Notes: generated by a model not told the origin, from the sequence alone. A DNA stretch of 64,000 bases from an uncultured Collinsella sp. (GCA_902489775.1 CABUBH010000005.1:6822-70821), one strand, 5' to 3'; positions 17,923 through 27,533 are shown, numbered from the stretch's first letter. Made by a program: numbers and translations.

Positions 17923-18826
17923 ACTCACCAGCGAGCAGAGACTCTCGCGTGCCATCGACATCATGGAAGCCCTCTACGCCGCCGGGAGCGTGGGGCTGAC
18001 GAGAAATGAGATTTGCAATCGCTTTGACATTTCCGGAACCTCGCTGGACGAGATTCTCGATATTGTCTCGACCCTCGCTGATCGCGAGTCGGGCGCCCGC
18101 ATTATCTGCGAGCGCAACGGCGAACACATATCCCTTACCGGCGATGCGGGGTGCGTGCTGCCGCTGCGCTTGAGTGCCGCCGAAGGCGCCGTGCTCAACC
18201 ATGAACTTGAATCACTGGGGATCGAGCCCCAGGCGGCGGCTCGGATTCGACATGCTCTCCTTCCCGAAGAGCTCAGCTACAATCAGCGCGTCGTCGATAC
18301 TGTTGTCCGCGGATCGCACTGGCAGCAGCTCAGCAGCGCTATTCAGGACGGCGTTCGTTGCCGTATTACCTATCGTTCGATGGACGATGCACAGCCGCGC
18401 GAGCGCCTCATCGACCCCTTGCGCATCGCGACGCATGGCGACCAGACCTACCTGATTGCCTGGGACATCGAAGTTGATGGGCAACGTTCCTACCGCATGG
18501 ACAAAATCGAGGGCCTTTCCCTCACCGAGGATTCCGTCGAGCGCCACGCGCCTTCGACCGCATCCCTTCACGACTCCCTCTCCCAAGCGGAGCAGGGCGT
18601 AAAGCTCCTCATGCCGCGCGACATGGCAGAGCGTCTGGGCTGGGCCGGCATTATGTCGATCGAGCGCAGCGGGGCAGACACGGCAACGGTAACCGTGCAT
18701 TACGGCTCCGAGCGTTGGCTGCTGAGCCAGATAATCGCAGCGGGCGGAGCCATCCGCATCTTGGATGACCCCACCCTGTCAAAGCGTCTGTGCGATATGG
18801 CAAAAACCCTCGTCTGTCCGCTTTAG
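17903..18826 (+). CDS. WYL-domain transcriptional regulator (PafC-like)
   Basis: The 307-residue protein has an N-terminal helix-turn-helix (LSRAIDIMEALYAAGSVGLT, RFDISGTSLDEIL) and a WYL domain (CRITYRSMDDAQPRERLIDP, GDQTYLIAWDIEVDGQRSYRMDKIEGL). I chose the ATG at 17903 because AAAGGA lies about nine bases upstream; it overlaps the end of the first WYL gene, indicating coupled translation and a heteromeric pair like PafBC. The stop overlaps by four bases the stop of the convergent helicase gene. Confidence 0.82.
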   Translation: MSMPARKLTSEQRLSRAIDIMEALYAAGSVGLTRNEICNRFDISGTSLDEILDIVSTLADRESGARIICERNGEHISLTGDAGCVLPLRLSAAEGAVLNHELESLGIEPQAAARIRHALLPEELSYNQRVVDTVVRGSHWQQLSSAIQDGVRCRITYRSMDDAQPRERLIDPLRIATHGDQTYLIAWDIEVDGQRSYRMDKIEGLSLTEDSVERHAPSTASLHDSLSQAEQGVKLLMPRDMAERLGWAGIMSIERSGADTATVTVHYGSERWLLSQIIAAGGAIRILDDPTLSKRLCDMAKTLVCPL

Positions 18827-21717
18827 CGCCGCCGCTCGTGGCGTGCGCGCCACAGTTGCAGATAGTGACCGATCTGCGCCGATTCGATGCGCTGGTAGGA
18901 GCTCGTGGGCAGCGACGTTAAGAACTTCTTTCCGTAGCCCTTCGTCACCAGGCGCGGGTCGGCCAGAATCAGCACGCCGCAATCAGTCGACGAGCGGATA
19001 AGGCGGCCGGCCGCCTGCTTGACCTCGAGCACCGCCTCGGGCAGCGAATAGCGCGCCCAAGCGCGGTCTTCGCGCAGGTTGCGCTCGCACGAGAGCGGGT
19101 CCGTGGGGCTCGAGAACGGCAGCTTGGGAATGATAACGCAGCGCAGCGTCTCGCCGCTGGCGTCGAACCCCTCCCAGAAAGCCTTAAGCGCAAAAAGCGA
19201 TGAAGTCGGCTCGTTGATAAAACGATCGCGCAGACGGCGCGGGGACGAATTTCGCTGCTGACAGTTAAGCTCCAAGCCCGCACGGGCCAGCTTGGGCTCC
19301 ACGCGGGCGAACAGGTCCTCCATGTCACGCCTGTTGGTGAACAGTGTGAGCACCGATCCGCCCATGGCAAGATGGGCGTCGACCAGCACGCGCTCGAGCG
19401 CCGTAAGATAGCTCTCACGATCGCGCGGATCGGGAATATCGCCCGCAACGACTACAGCCATGTTCGAATCGAAGTCGTAGCTCGAGTCCAAGTGCAGCGA
19501 TGAGGATGTTGAAGCGCCGATGCGATCGAGGCCGACCGCGTGGTTAAAGTGTTCAAAGCTTTTGGACACCGTCATGGTCGCCGAGGCAAAGATAGCCGTG
19601 TGGACCTCGGGCAACCACTCGGTCGCCAGGGCCTCGCCAATGTCGATGCGCTCGGCGGTCATTGACTCGCCGCCGGCACGCAGCCTGCGATTGACCTGCA
19701 GCGAGTACACGTAGTGCTCATCGGTACCATCGATGATGAGTTTGAGGTTCTCCGTTAGTTCGTGCAAACGATGCGAGATATCACTCAGGTCGACAACGGT
19801 CTCGGGCTTATCGCCGGCGACGGCTTGCACCAGCGCATCGACACTCTTGTCCGCTTGCTCCAGTGCGTCGATGGCGGCGTGCGCCGACTGCATAAAATCA
19901 TGCCAGTCGTCCGATTCGCGCAGCTCGGGGCCAATCCACAGGTTTGCGCTGTCGTAGCCCCCGCGGGCGCGTCGGCCCAGCTCACGAACACCATCGAACA
20001 CATCGGCAATCGCCATGCTCGCACGGGCGACGGTGGATGTCGCCTTGGCGGTTAGGCCAAGATAGAGCGTGGAGCCCTCAGAAGTCGCCAAATCACGGGA
20101 AACCTGGCTCAGCGCACCGGAGCTCGAACCGCCCAGGCGCTCAAACAGAACGCGTGACTCATCGGCCGAGACCACGCGCGCCCACTGGCGGCGAGCCTCG
20201 CGCTCGATGGAATGGGCCTCGTCGACTACCCAATGGCGAATCGGGGGCAAAATCCTACCCTCGGCAGCGACATTGCGGAACAACAGCGAGTGGTTGGTGA
20301 CCACCACGTCGGCATGCGCCGCACGGCGACGCGCGCCGTGAACCAGACATTTGTCGGGGAAGAACGGGCATAGGCGACGGGCACACTCGCGCGAGGCCGT
20401 CGTAAAGTCGGGACGATTGACGCTGCGCCAGCGAATGCCAAGCGAATCGAGGTCGCCGTCTGCCGACTGGCACACGTACGCCATGATGACCGCAACTGCC
20501 GTGAGCGTGTCAGCCGGATCGCGCTTGGTGGTGATCTCGACCTGGCCGCGACTCATGCGCTCGAGCTTGCGCAGGCACGGATAGTGGTCATAGCCCTTGA
20601 GGGCGCAAAATGACAGGCCGGCGTCCAGTTGTTCGGCAAGTTTTGGCAGCTCATGGTACATGAGTTGGTCGGCGAGATTATTCGATTTGGTCGCAATGCC
20701 AACGGTAATGTTGTTACGGCGTGCAGCCTCGGCAAAAGGCACCAGATAGGCCATCGACTTACCGACGCCCGTACCCGCCTCGATTACACGGTGCGTACCC
20801 GTGACGAGCGCATCGCGGACCTCGAGTGCCATCGCAATCTGCTCATCACGCGGCTCGTAGGTGGGATACATGCGATTGACCAGGCCACCCGGAGCATAAT
20901 CCGCCTCGATTTCTTCGCGGCTCGGCATCTTGAGGACCGGCAGTTCGTCGGCATCCACGCGATCGTCGGCACGGTCGGCCTTGAGAACGTCGGCGCGTGC
21001 GGCGCTGAGTGAGAAGATGGAGCCCGGGTTCTGACCCGCCAAAAACGAGAAGATGGGACGATAAGACCAAGGCACATCGGGATGCATATCGGCCAAGCGC
21101 GTCATAAGACCCTGAGGCAGGTCGGTGAGCGCCACGAGCAGCACGCGCCACACCCCACACAGAGCGTCGACATCGGCATTCGCACGATGCGACACCGAGT
21201 CACAGCCGAACAGGTCGGCCATAAAGGACAACTTGTGCGACGCCAGGCGCGGCAGTGCGATGCGAGACAGCGCCAATGAATCGATCCAAATATCGCTGAC
21301 GTTAACTCCGCCCTTGACCGACTCGATAAACGAGCGGTCGAAGGTGGCGTTATGAGCGATGACTGGGCAACCGCCGACAAAATCGGCGAGAGCAGCCACG
21401 GCGTCGACGGCCGACGGAGCGTCAGCCACATCGGCGTTCGTAATGCTCGTGAGCTCGGTAATCTCGGCGGGAATCAACTGCTTGGGATGCACAAAGGTAT
21501 CGAAGCGGTCAACGACCTCGCGGCCCGAGAGTCGGGCCGCGGAAATCTCAATCAGCTCATTGTCTTGCACCGAAAGACCCGTGGTCTCGGTGTCGAGGAC
21601 GATGACATCCTCCTCGATAAGCCCGAACGACTGCGTCTTGGCACGCTCGGCAAGCGTGGCATAGGAATCGATGACAAACTGCGGCGTTCCAGGAGATACG
21701 GCGTCCTTGATTAGCAT
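18823..21717 (-). CDS. DnaQ-type exonuclease fused to DinG/XPD-family helicase
   Basis: The 964-residue protein has an N-terminal DEDD exonuclease domain (DTETTG at about 42-47, IAHNATFDRSFI, HRANADVDAL) followed by a superfamily 2 helicase of the DinG type: Walker A EAGTGVGKSM, the Asp-Glu-Ala-His box VVDEAH, and a Cys cluster (YPCLRK, ECARRLCPFFPDKC) in the position of the XPD/DinG iron-sulfur cluster. Such fusions are common in Gram-positive bacteria and act in DNA repair or R-loop processing. The ATG at 21717 overlaps the ddl stop. Confidence 0.88.
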   Translation of the reverse strand: MLIKDAVSPGTPQFVIDSYATLAERAKTQSFGLIEEDVIVLDTETTGLSVQDNELIEISAARLSGREVVDRFDTFVHPKQLIPAEITELTSITNADVADAPSAVDAVAALADFVGGCPVIAHNATFDRSFIESVKGGVNVSDIWIDSLALSRIALPRLASHKLSFMADLFGCDSVSHRANADVDALCGVWRVLLVALTDLPQGLMTRLADMHPDVPWSYRPIFSFLAGQNPGSIFSLSAARADVLKADRADDRVDADELPVLKMPSREEIEADYAPGGLVNRMYPTYEPRDEQIAMALEVRDALVTGTHRVIEAGTGVGKSMAYLVPFAEAARRNNITVGIATKSNNLADQLMYHELPKLAEQLDAGLSFCALKGYDHYPCLRKLERMSRGQVEITTKRDPADTLTAVAVIMAYVCQSADGDLDSLGIRWRSVNRPDFTTASRECARRLCPFFPDKCLVHGARRRAAHADVVVTNHSLLFRNVAAEGRILPPIRHWVVDEAHSIEREARRQWARVVSADESRVLFERLGGSSSGALSQVSRDLATSEGSTLYLGLTAKATSTVARASMAIADVFDGVRELGRRARGGYDSANLWIGPELRESDDWHDFMQSAHAAIDALEQADKSVDALVQAVAGDKPETVVDLSDISHRLHELTENLKLIIDGTDEHYVYSLQVNRRLRAGGESMTAERIDIGEALATEWLPEVHTAIFASATMTVSKSFEHFNHAVGLDRIGASTSSSLHLDSSYDFDSNMAVVVAGDIPDPRDRESYLTALERVLVDAHLAMGGSVLTLFTNRRDMEDLFARVEPKLARAGLELNCQQRNSSPRRLRDRFINEPTSSLFALKAFWEGFDASGETLRCVIIPKLPFSSPTDPLSCERNLREDRAWARYSLPEAVLEVKQAAGRLIRSSTDCGVLILADPRLVTKGYGKKFLTSLPTSSYQRIESAQIGHYLQLWRARHERRR

Positions 21718-22676
21718 GCAATGCCCGCTCGGCGAAGGCCCATGCGAATCAGGCTGTCACAGACCTGCGGGAACGTCATATCGTCCGTATGGCGAATCTC
21801 ATCCGGATACAGCGACGTATCGGTCATACCCGGAATCGTATTGGTCTCGAGGATAACGGGGCCGTCCTCACTCACGATAAAGTCGCTGCGCGAGATGCCC
21901 AGGCAACCGAGGGCCTTGTGGGCAGCACAGGCAAGTTCCTGGGCGCGAGCGTAGTTCTCGGGCGAAATCTGAGCCGGAATGCGATGGATATCCGTGGGGT
22001 CGACGTACTTAACGTCCAGATTGTAGAACTCACAGTCCTCGGGCTTGCGAATCTCGACGATCGGCAGGGCGCGCACTTCGTCCTCGCCATACACGCCCAC
22101 CGTGATCTCGGTTCCCTCGATGCACTTCTCGACCAGCACCTTATCGCCGTACTCAAAGGCCTTGGCGATGGCGGCAGGCAGCTCGGAAGGCTCGTGAACC
22201 AGGGAGATACCATAGCTCGAACCATTGACGGCGGGCTTCACAAAGCAGCGCTCGCCACAAACCTCGACGATGTGATCGATATCGACTTCGTCGCCCGTCT
22301 CGAGTGCCAGACCAGGGGCAATGGGGATTCCTGCCTTGGCGTACAGGAGCTTCGAGACCTCCTTATCGGCACCACAGGCGCTCGCAAGCACGCCCGAGGC
22401 CGTGTAGGGGATACCCAAGGTCTCCATGGCGCCCTGCATGGCACCGTCCTCGCCGCCTGCTCCGTGCATGGCGATAAACGCCACGTCAAAGCCGCTGGTT
22501 GCCATGGTCACCATAAAGTTATCGGCAGCCGTGTCCAGCAGTTCAACCGAGGTGTAGCCGGCCTCCTTCAGGGCCGCCACGACGTTCTTTCCCGAATTGA
22601 GCGAAATCTCACGCTCAGCGGAATGACCACCCGCCAAGACCGCTACGTGCATGTTCTCTAGGCTTTTACCCGGCAT
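21711..22676 (-). CDS. ddl: D-alanine--D-alanine ligase
   Basis: The 321-residue ATP-grasp enzyme starts MPGKSLENMHVAVLAGGHSA and carries SAEREISLNSG (Ddl N-terminal motif), VKPAVNGSSYG and LETNTIPGMT near the end. It makes the D-Ala-D-Ala dipeptide of peptidoglycan. GAGGAG seven bases before the ATG at 22676 supports this start over the internal Met9. It overlaps the downstream helicase start by seven bases. Divergent from rlmN. Confidence 0.95.
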   Translation of the reverse strand: MPGKSLENMHVAVLAGGHSAEREISLNSGKNVVAALKEAGYTSVELLDTAADNFMVTMATSGFDVAFIAMHGAGGEDGAMQGAMETLGIPYTASGVLASACGADKEVSKLLYAKAGIPIAPGLALETGDEVDIDHIVEVCGERCFVKPAVNGSSYGISLVHEPSELPAAIAKAFEYGDKVLVEKCIEGTEITVGVYGEDEVRALPIVEIRKPEDCEFYNLDVKYVDPTDIHRIPAQISPENYARAQELACAAHKALGCLGISRSDFIVSEDGPVILETNTIPGMTDTSLYPDEIRHTDDMTFPQVCDSLIRMGLRRAGIAC

Positions 22677-22761
22677 GGGCAGACTCCTCCTCTATAATTT
22701 CTGCAGCTGATACCATATTGTAGCGATACCCTCTACGTTTCCCCAAAATCGAAAGGCTTCC

Positions 22762-23814
22762 ATGAATCCCAGGACTAAATCTCAGGACATTCGCGACTTG
22801 AGCCAAAACGATATCCGCGAGCTTGTTGCCGAACTTGGCCAGCCCGCCTTCCGCGCAAAGCAGCTCATCGAATGGGTCTTTGAGAAGAACGTTTGTTCGT
22901 TTGATGATATGACCAATCTACCCAAGGCTTTCCGTGAGCAGCTTAAAGACGCCTTTGCCTTCGATACGCCGACAGAGCTCACCAAGCAGGTTTCCAAGGA
23001 CGGCTCTCGCAAGTATCTTCTCGAGTATCACGACGGCATTTCCGTTGAGACGGTTGGTATGCCGCGCCGCAACAAGCTGTCCGTCTGCGTTTCCACCCAG
23101 GCCGGCTGTGGCATGGGCTGCGCCTTTTGCGCCACCGGCCTCAACGGCCTTAAACGCTCGCTGACCGCACAGGAAATCGTCGACCAGGTGCTCCATGTTT
23201 CTAACGATTTTGGCGAGCGCGCGACGAGCGTCGTCTTTATGGGCCAGGGCGAGCCCTTCGCCAACTATGATGAGGTGCTTAAGGCCCTTCGCATTCTTAA
23301 CGATCCCGACGGTATCGGTATTGGTGCACGCCACCTTACCGTGTCCACCAGCGGCGTTATTCCCGGCATTCGCAAGTTCGCCGACATTCCCGAACAGTTT
23401 ACGCTCGCCGTCTCGCTGCACTCCGCTATCCAGTCTACGCGCAACAAGCTTATGCCCGGCGTTAAGAAATACACGTTGCTGCGCCTTCACGAGGCCCTGC
23501 AGCTTTACACCGAGAAGACCGGACGCCGCCCGACCTACGAATACGCAATGATTGAAGGCGTCAACGATACTAATCCTGAGATGCAGGCACTTTGCGACTT
23601 CTGCGAGGGAACGCTGTGCCACGTCAATCTGATTCAGCTCAACGACATTGAGGGCAGCCCGCTCAAGCCGTCTCCGATCCACAAGGTCGAAGATCTTCAG
23701 CGTCGCCTTGAGTCCCGCGGTATTGAGACCACGATCCGCAATTCACGTGGCAACGACATTGACGCTGCCTGCGGTCAGCTGAAGCAGCGATTCAAAGTTC
23801 AAAAGAACGCGTAG
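22762..23814 (+). CDS. rlmN: 23S rRNA (adenine-2503-C2)-methyltransferase
   Basis: The 350-residue radical SAM enzyme has the cluster motif CGMGCAFCATG (about residues 112-122), MGQGEPFANYD, and the conserved Cys late in the protein (AACGQLKQRF). The family methylates A2503 of 23S rRNA and A37 of some tRNAs. It is preceded by AAAGGC and read divergently from ddl. A strong terminator follows at 23850. Confidence 0.96.
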   Translation: MNPRTKSQDIRDLSQNDIRELVAELGQPAFRAKQLIEWVFEKNVCSFDDMTNLPKAFREQLKDAFAFDTPTELTKQVSKDGSRKYLLEYHDGISVETVGMPRRNKLSVCVSTQAGCGMGCAFCATGLNGLKRSLTAQEIVDQVLHVSNDFGERATSVVFMGQGEPFANYDEVLKALRILNDPDGIGIGARHLTVSTSGVIPGIRKFADIPEQFTLAVSLHSAIQSTRNKLMPGVKKYTLLRLHEALQLYTEKTGRRPTYEYAMIEGVNDTNPEMQALCDFCEGTLCHVNLIQLNDIEGSPLKPSPIHKVEDLQRRLESRGIETTIRNSRGNDIDAACGQLKQRFKVQKNA

Positions 23815-23830
23815 GGGAGACACCCGACAG

Positions 23831-23846
23831 CGTTTCATGTGAAACA
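23831..23846. other. degenerate parS-like palindrome
   Basis: CGTTTCATGTGAAACA differs from TGTTTCACGTGAAACA at two positions. It lies about 2.1 kb from the perfect parS cluster, between rlmN and its terminator. Confidence 0.4.
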
Positions 23847-23849
23847 TCG

Positions 23850-23888
23850 ACGGCCTCGATTGCAGAAATTGCAATCGAGGCCGTTTCA
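23850..23888 (+). terminator. terminator of rlmN
   Basis: A 14-bp stem (23850-23863 with 23871-23884) is followed by TTTCATTT. Confidence 0.75.
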
Positions 23889-23943
23889 TTTATATCCAAA
23901 GAACTTAGGCACTCAAACTTATTAAACAATTTTGAGTCGAAAT

Positions 23944-23983
23944 AAGGGGTCCTTGTCTTAAGTATCAGACAAGGACCCCTTTA
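23944..23983. terminator. terminator hairpin downstream of the parAB transcript
   Basis: A 15-bp perfect stem (23944-23958 with 23967-23981) sits 25 bp past the stop of the minus-strand 84-residue gene. T runs are short on both sides. Confidence 0.6.
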
Positions 23984-24008
23984 GAATTGCTGAGTAATTG
24001 TTAGGTAC

Positions 24009-24263
24009 CTAATAACCAACGTTCTCCCATTGATGATTAACCCAATCCTGATTAATCTTGGGATTCTTAGTTACCTGAGCGGTTCGCATAGCGACATCTT
24101 CCGTCATTACATCCATTTTCTTCTTAGATGTGTCGACAATATCCTGCGCTCCACGAAGCAGTCGACCTCGCAACTCCTCGTCTGTCGCGATCTTATATCC
24201 GGCAAAGGCACCAGCGGCGACGGTGGTTACCAAAGCAATCACTGTGAGGAACTTATTCTTCAT
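24009..24263 (-). CDS. small membrane protein, YtxH-like
   Basis: The 84-residue protein has an N-terminal helix (KFLTVIALVTTVAAGAFAGYKIA) and a charged tail (LRGRLLRGAQDIVDTSKKKMD) resembling YtxH/YtxH-like stress proteins. I chose the ATG at 24263 because AGGAGGATC precedes it; it overlaps the parB stop by 11 bases, so it is the last gene of the parA-parB unit. A segregation role is not established. Confidence 0.65.
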   Translation of the reverse strand: MKNKFLTVIALVTTVAAGAFAGYKIATDEELRGRLLRGAQDIVDTSKKKMDVMTEDVAMRTAQVTKNPKINQDWVNHQWENVGY

Positions 24264-25158
24264 CCTGATCCTCCTGACCAAATTGAATCATTTCGCCAAG
24301 AATGCGGGAAAGCTCTTCTTCGTCTTTGAATTCAATCTCAATCTTATTCTTACCGCGGGAGCTCTTCACTCGCACGTTGGTATTGAAAACCTGACGAAGA
24401 ACACGAGCAGCCTTCTTAAACGACTGAGGCGTTGCGGGTCTGGGTGTCTTCGGCGTCTCTCCGGCAGAAAACAATGGAGCAAGATTTTCTGTCGCACGTA
24501 CCGAAAGACCTTCTGCAACCACCTTCTCGGCAAGTCGAATCCGAGCATCTTCGTAGGGAACAGCCAGAATCGCCCTTGCATGGCCAGCGGTAAGCTTTCC
24601 TTCAAAAATCATCTGCTGAACAACGTCAGGAAGATCTAGAAGACGGAGGGAATTGGTGATTGCAGAGCGCGACTTACTGACAGCCTTTGACAGGGCTTCC
24701 TGCGTCATACCACTTGCATCGATAAGCTGGCGATACCCCTTTGCCTCTTCAACGGGATTCAAATCGGAACGTTGAAGATTCTCGATAAGCGCCAGGGCAA
24801 GCATCTCTTCATCATTAACATCTTTAATGATGACGGGCAGTTCTTCAAGACCAGCAAGTTTCGACGCCTGATAACGGCGTTCACCGGCAATGATCTCATA
24901 ACCGTTACCATGTTTGCGAACCAACAGCGGTTGCAAAACACCGTGTTCCTGAATTGACTCGGACAACTCCCTGAGTTCAGTTTCATTGAAGTGAATACGT
25001 GGCTGATTCGGGTTTGGAACGATATCTTCAATCGGAAGCTTCGTTTCTGCTGCAGCATTTGAAGCTGAAGCTGCAGAACCACCGGTCTCATATTCAGCTT
25101 CAGACACGAGCGCGTTTAGTCCACGGCCTAATCCACCGCGCTTCTTCACACTAGGCAC
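24253..25158 (-). CDS. parB: chromosome partitioning protein ParB
   Basis: The 301-residue protein shows the ParB N-terminal CTPase/nuclease-like domain (EDIVPNPNQPR, GERRYQASKLAG), a helix-turn-helix (MTQEALSKAVSKSRSAITNSLRLL) and a C-terminal dimerisation segment ending QEDQDEE. It loads on parS as a CTP-dependent clamp. Its start overlaps the parA stop by eight bases. The parS sites that it should bind lie just upstream of parA. Confidence 0.96.
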   Translation of the reverse strand: MPSVKKRGGLGRGLNALVSEAEYETGGSAASASNAAAETKLPIEDIVPNPNQPRIHFNETELRELSESIQEHGVLQPLLVRKHGNGYEIIAGERRYQASKLAGLEELPVIIKDVNDEEMLALALIENLQRSDLNPVEEAKGYRQLIDASGMTQEALSKAVSKSRSAITNSLRLLDLPDVVQQMIFEGKLTAGHARAILAVPYEDARIRLAEKVVAEGLSVRATENLAPLFSAGETPKTPRPATPQSFKKAARVLRQVFNTNVRVKSSRGKNKIEIEFKDEEELSRILGEMIQFGQEDQDEE

Positions 25159-25951
25159 GCTTGATCACCTCTTTTGCAAGGTTCATATATGCTTTTGCAC
25201 CCTTATTTTGGGGTGCATAGGTAATTACAGGCTCACCAAAAGACGGAGCTTCGGAGATTTTAACTGTACGAGGAATCAATGTTTTAAATGCTTTGTCGCC
25301 AAAGTACGACTGAACCTCTTCAACGACCTGATTTGAAAGAGAAGTACGCGAGTCATACATCGTCATAAGAACGCCATAAGTATCCAAACCCTTATTCAGA
25401 CGCGATTTAACCATCTTCATTGACTCAAGAAGCTTCGTTACGCCCTCAAGCGCGTAATACTCGCACTGAATTGGGATCAAAACGCTATCTGCAGCCGTTA
25501 GTGCATTGATGGTTAGAAGTCCAAGCGAAGGCGGGCAGTCAATAAAGATGAAGTCAAACTCATCCTGAATCGGCTCAAGCAGATCTTTTAGACGTGTTTC
25601 GCGTGCAATTGCACTCACAAGCTCAATTTCTGCGCCTGCAAGCTGAATTGTTGCCGGAATAACGAACACCTTTTTACAGTTCGTATCAAGAACGAGCGAT
25701 TCTGCAGGCACGTCATTCAACAATGCATCATAAATACAGTGATCAAGGTCTTCTTTTTCGATTCCAAAACCACTCGTGCTATTACCTTGCGGGTCAAAAT
25801 CGACAATGAGCGTCTTCCGACCTTGTTCACCCAGTGCTGCGGCAAGATTTACAGCCGTTGTCGACTTACCAACACCGCCTTTTTGGTTGATGATTGCAAT
25901 GATACGCGTGTTTTTTGCGCTCTTGGAACGCTTAACGTCGCGAAATCCCAC
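25151..25951 (-). CDS. parA: chromosome partitioning ATPase ParA (Soj)
   Basis: The 266-residue protein has the deviant Walker A INQKGGVGKSTT (about residues 21-32), FIDCPPSLG and a C-terminal DNA-binding basic segment. With ParB and parS it moves newly replicated origins apart, and in several bacteria it also controls DnaA activity. The upstream region carries three perfect parS sites, so ParB probably also autoregulates this operon (inference). Confidence 0.96.
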   Translation of the reverse strand: MGFRDVKRSKSAKNTRIIAIINQKGGVGKSTTAVNLAAALGEQGRKTLIVDFDPQGNSTSGFGIEKEDLDHCIYDALLNDVPAESLVLDTNCKKVFVIPATIQLAGAEIELVSAIARETRLKDLLEPIQDEFDFIFIDCPPSLGLLTINALTAADSVLIPIQCEYYALEGVTKLLESMKMVKSRLNKGLDTYGVLMTMYDSRTSLSNQVVEEVQSYFGDKAFKTLIPRTVKISEAPSFGEPVITYAPQNKGAKAYMNLAKEVIKRA

Positions 25952-25990
25952 GGTCCCTCCTGGTGTGTATTAATGCCGTTAAACGGAGGA

Positions 25991-26006
25991 TGTTTCACGT
26001 GAAACA
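25991..26006. promoter_or_regulatory. parS site 1
   Basis: Perfect 16-bp TGTTTCACGTGAAACA palindrome, 40 bp upstream of the parA start. Confidence 0.95.
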
Positions 26007-26029
26007 TTCCGATTTGTTATCAACTACGA

Positions 26030-26045
26030 TGTTTCACGTGAAACA
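26030..26045. promoter_or_regulatory. parS site 2
   Basis: Perfect parS palindrome, exactly 39 bp after the first. Confidence 0.95.
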
Positions 26046-26068
26046 TTTTGAGTCGACACTATCCATTA

Positions 26069-26084
26069 TGTTTCACGTGAAACA
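26069..26084. promoter_or_regulatory. parS site 3
   Basis: Perfect parS palindrome, exactly 39 bp after the second and adjacent to the rsmG stop codon. Confidence 0.95.
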
Positions 26085-26085
26085 T

Positions 26086-26823
26086 CTAAGCAAGCGGATT
26101 CTTCTTCGCCATGCCATTAGCACGCGGAAGAGTAACGGATGCTGGACGAGACTTCTTAAGAATGATGAACTCACGATGCCCTAAGCCATCAGGCAAATCT
26201 AATTCATCGGTGAAAAGCGCTGTAAAGCCGCAGATCTTAGAAGCAGCCTCGCCAGAATCAAGCTCTTCATCTGTGGGATTGCCCTTAGTAATGACAAAGA
26301 GTCCACCGTCTTTCAAATAAGGAGAAGCATATTCAACAAGAACCGGGAACGGAGCAAGTGCACGAGCAGTAACAACAGCAAATTGCTTCTTATGAGAACG
26401 TGCATATTCTTCTAGACGATCATGAACAGCATGGGCGTGCTTCAGGCCAAGGCTCTTAACAAAAGAGTTAACAGCATCAACTTTCTTACCAACTGAATCG
26501 ATATAGGTTGCCTTACGGCCACTGGCAATAGTCAGAGGAATACCAGGGAAACCAGCACCAGTACCCATATCAAGCAGCGCACCCTCAGGGGCCTTATTGA
26601 TATAAGGAAGTAATACAAGTGAGTCCAGAATGTGAAGAACTGCAGCATCGTCAACATTCAGAATGCGCGTAAGATTAGTAGCCTTATTGGTCTCCAATAC
26701 AAGATCCAGGTGCTGAATACAGGCCCGAAGCTCGTCATCGGAAACCTTCAATGAATAGTCTTTGCAATACGAAGCAAGACGGCTAAGCATCTGGTTTGCT
26801 TGCTCATCAGTCAACACAAACAA
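26086..26823 (-). CDS. rsmG: 16S rRNA (guanine-527-N7)-methyltransferase
   Basis: The product is about 245 residues with a class I SAM-binding core (LLDMGTGAGFPGIPLTI, YIDSVGKKVDAVNSF) typical of RsmG/GidB, which methylates G527 of 16S rRNA. I chose the TTG at 26823 because AAAGGAG lies five bases upstream; a GTG at 26817 is the alternative. It is separated from the upstream jag gene by a strong terminator, so it has its own promoter. The conserved position next to parA fits. Confidence 0.92.
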   Translation of the reverse strand: MFVLTDEQANQMLSRLASYCKDYSLKVSDDELRACIQHLDLVLETNKATNLTRILNVDDAAVLHILDSLVLLPYINKAPEGALLDMGTGAGFPGIPLTIASGRKATYIDSVGKKVDAVNSFVKSLGLKHAHAVHDRLEEYARSHKKQFAVVTARALAPFPVLVEYASPYLKDGGLFVITKGNPTDEELDSGEAASKICGFTALFTDELDLPDGLGHREFIILKKSRPASVTLPRANGMAKKNPLA

Positions 26824-26868
26824 GACGACTCCTTTCTGACAAAAATCAGTGTATCGAGAACTTTTGAC

Positions 26869-26900
26869 AAAAAAAGGGGACGTGGAAACCACGTCCCCTT
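26869..26900 (-). terminator. terminator of the rpmH-jag operon
   Basis: On the minus strand GGGGACGTGG pairs with CCACGTCCCC across a TTT loop and is followed by seven T. Confidence 0.9.
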
Positions 26901-26918
26901 AGCATAAGCTCAAGCAGA

Positions 26919-27488
26919 TTATCGAGCAACAATCACTACGTGACGATCGGGGTCAGAGCCCTCAGAATGGGTATCGACCGCATCGTTGCCACGAAGTGCA
27001 ATATGAACCAGTCGACGCTCATAGGCATTCATGGGCGGAAGCGAAACACTCTTATGAGTGCGAATAGCACGCTCGGCAGCAGACTGAGCCATGGATGCGA
27101 CCTTGTCTTGACGGCGGCTCTTGTAGCCCTCAACGTCCACCACAACGGGATACCTAAAGCCAAGTTTACGGCTCACCTGAAGCGAGAACATGACCTGAAG
27201 GGCATCAAGCGTACGACCGTGACGACCAATGAGAACAGCAAGGTCAGGAGCCGTTACGTCCAGAATCAGCTCGCCCTCATCGCCCTCATACTCATCGATA
27301 GGAGAGTTGGCGGCATCGAAGTGCGAAAGGATGGAACGCAGAATAGAAATCGCAACATCGGCAATGGTGTCAAGCTCCTCATCAGTCAGCTCTTCACCAG
27401 CCTTGTAGCGCTGTGCAATCTCGGGATAATCGCCCGCAACCTGCGGGGCAACCTCCTCAAGCATATCCTCGATGATCTCTTCAGACAT
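26919..27488 (-). CDS. jag: Jag/KhpB-type RNA-binding protein (KH + R3H)
   Basis: The product is 189 residues: an acidic N-terminal part, a KH domain (LILDVTAPDLAVLIGRHGRTLDAL) and a C-terminal R3H domain (MNAYERRLVHIALRG..VDTHSEG). This family binds RNA and affects cell division and membrane-protein biogenesis; it regularly follows yidC. The ATG at 27488 has GGAG six bases upstream. The protein lacks the separate N-terminal Jag_N domain of the longer homologues. Confidence 0.9.
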   Translation of the reverse strand: MSEEIIEDMLEEVAPQVAGDYPEIAQRYKAGEELTDEELDTIADVAISILRSILSHFDAANSPIDEYEGDEGELILDVTAPDLAVLIGRHGRTLDALQVMFSLQVSRKLGFRYPVVVDVEGYKSRRQDKVASMAQSAAERAIRTHKSVSLPPMNAYERRLVHIALRGNDAVDTHSEGSDPDRHVVIVAR

Positions 27489-27533
27489 AACGTACTCCAA
27501 AAGTTAGGTACCTAAATAAGATTGATATCCCGA

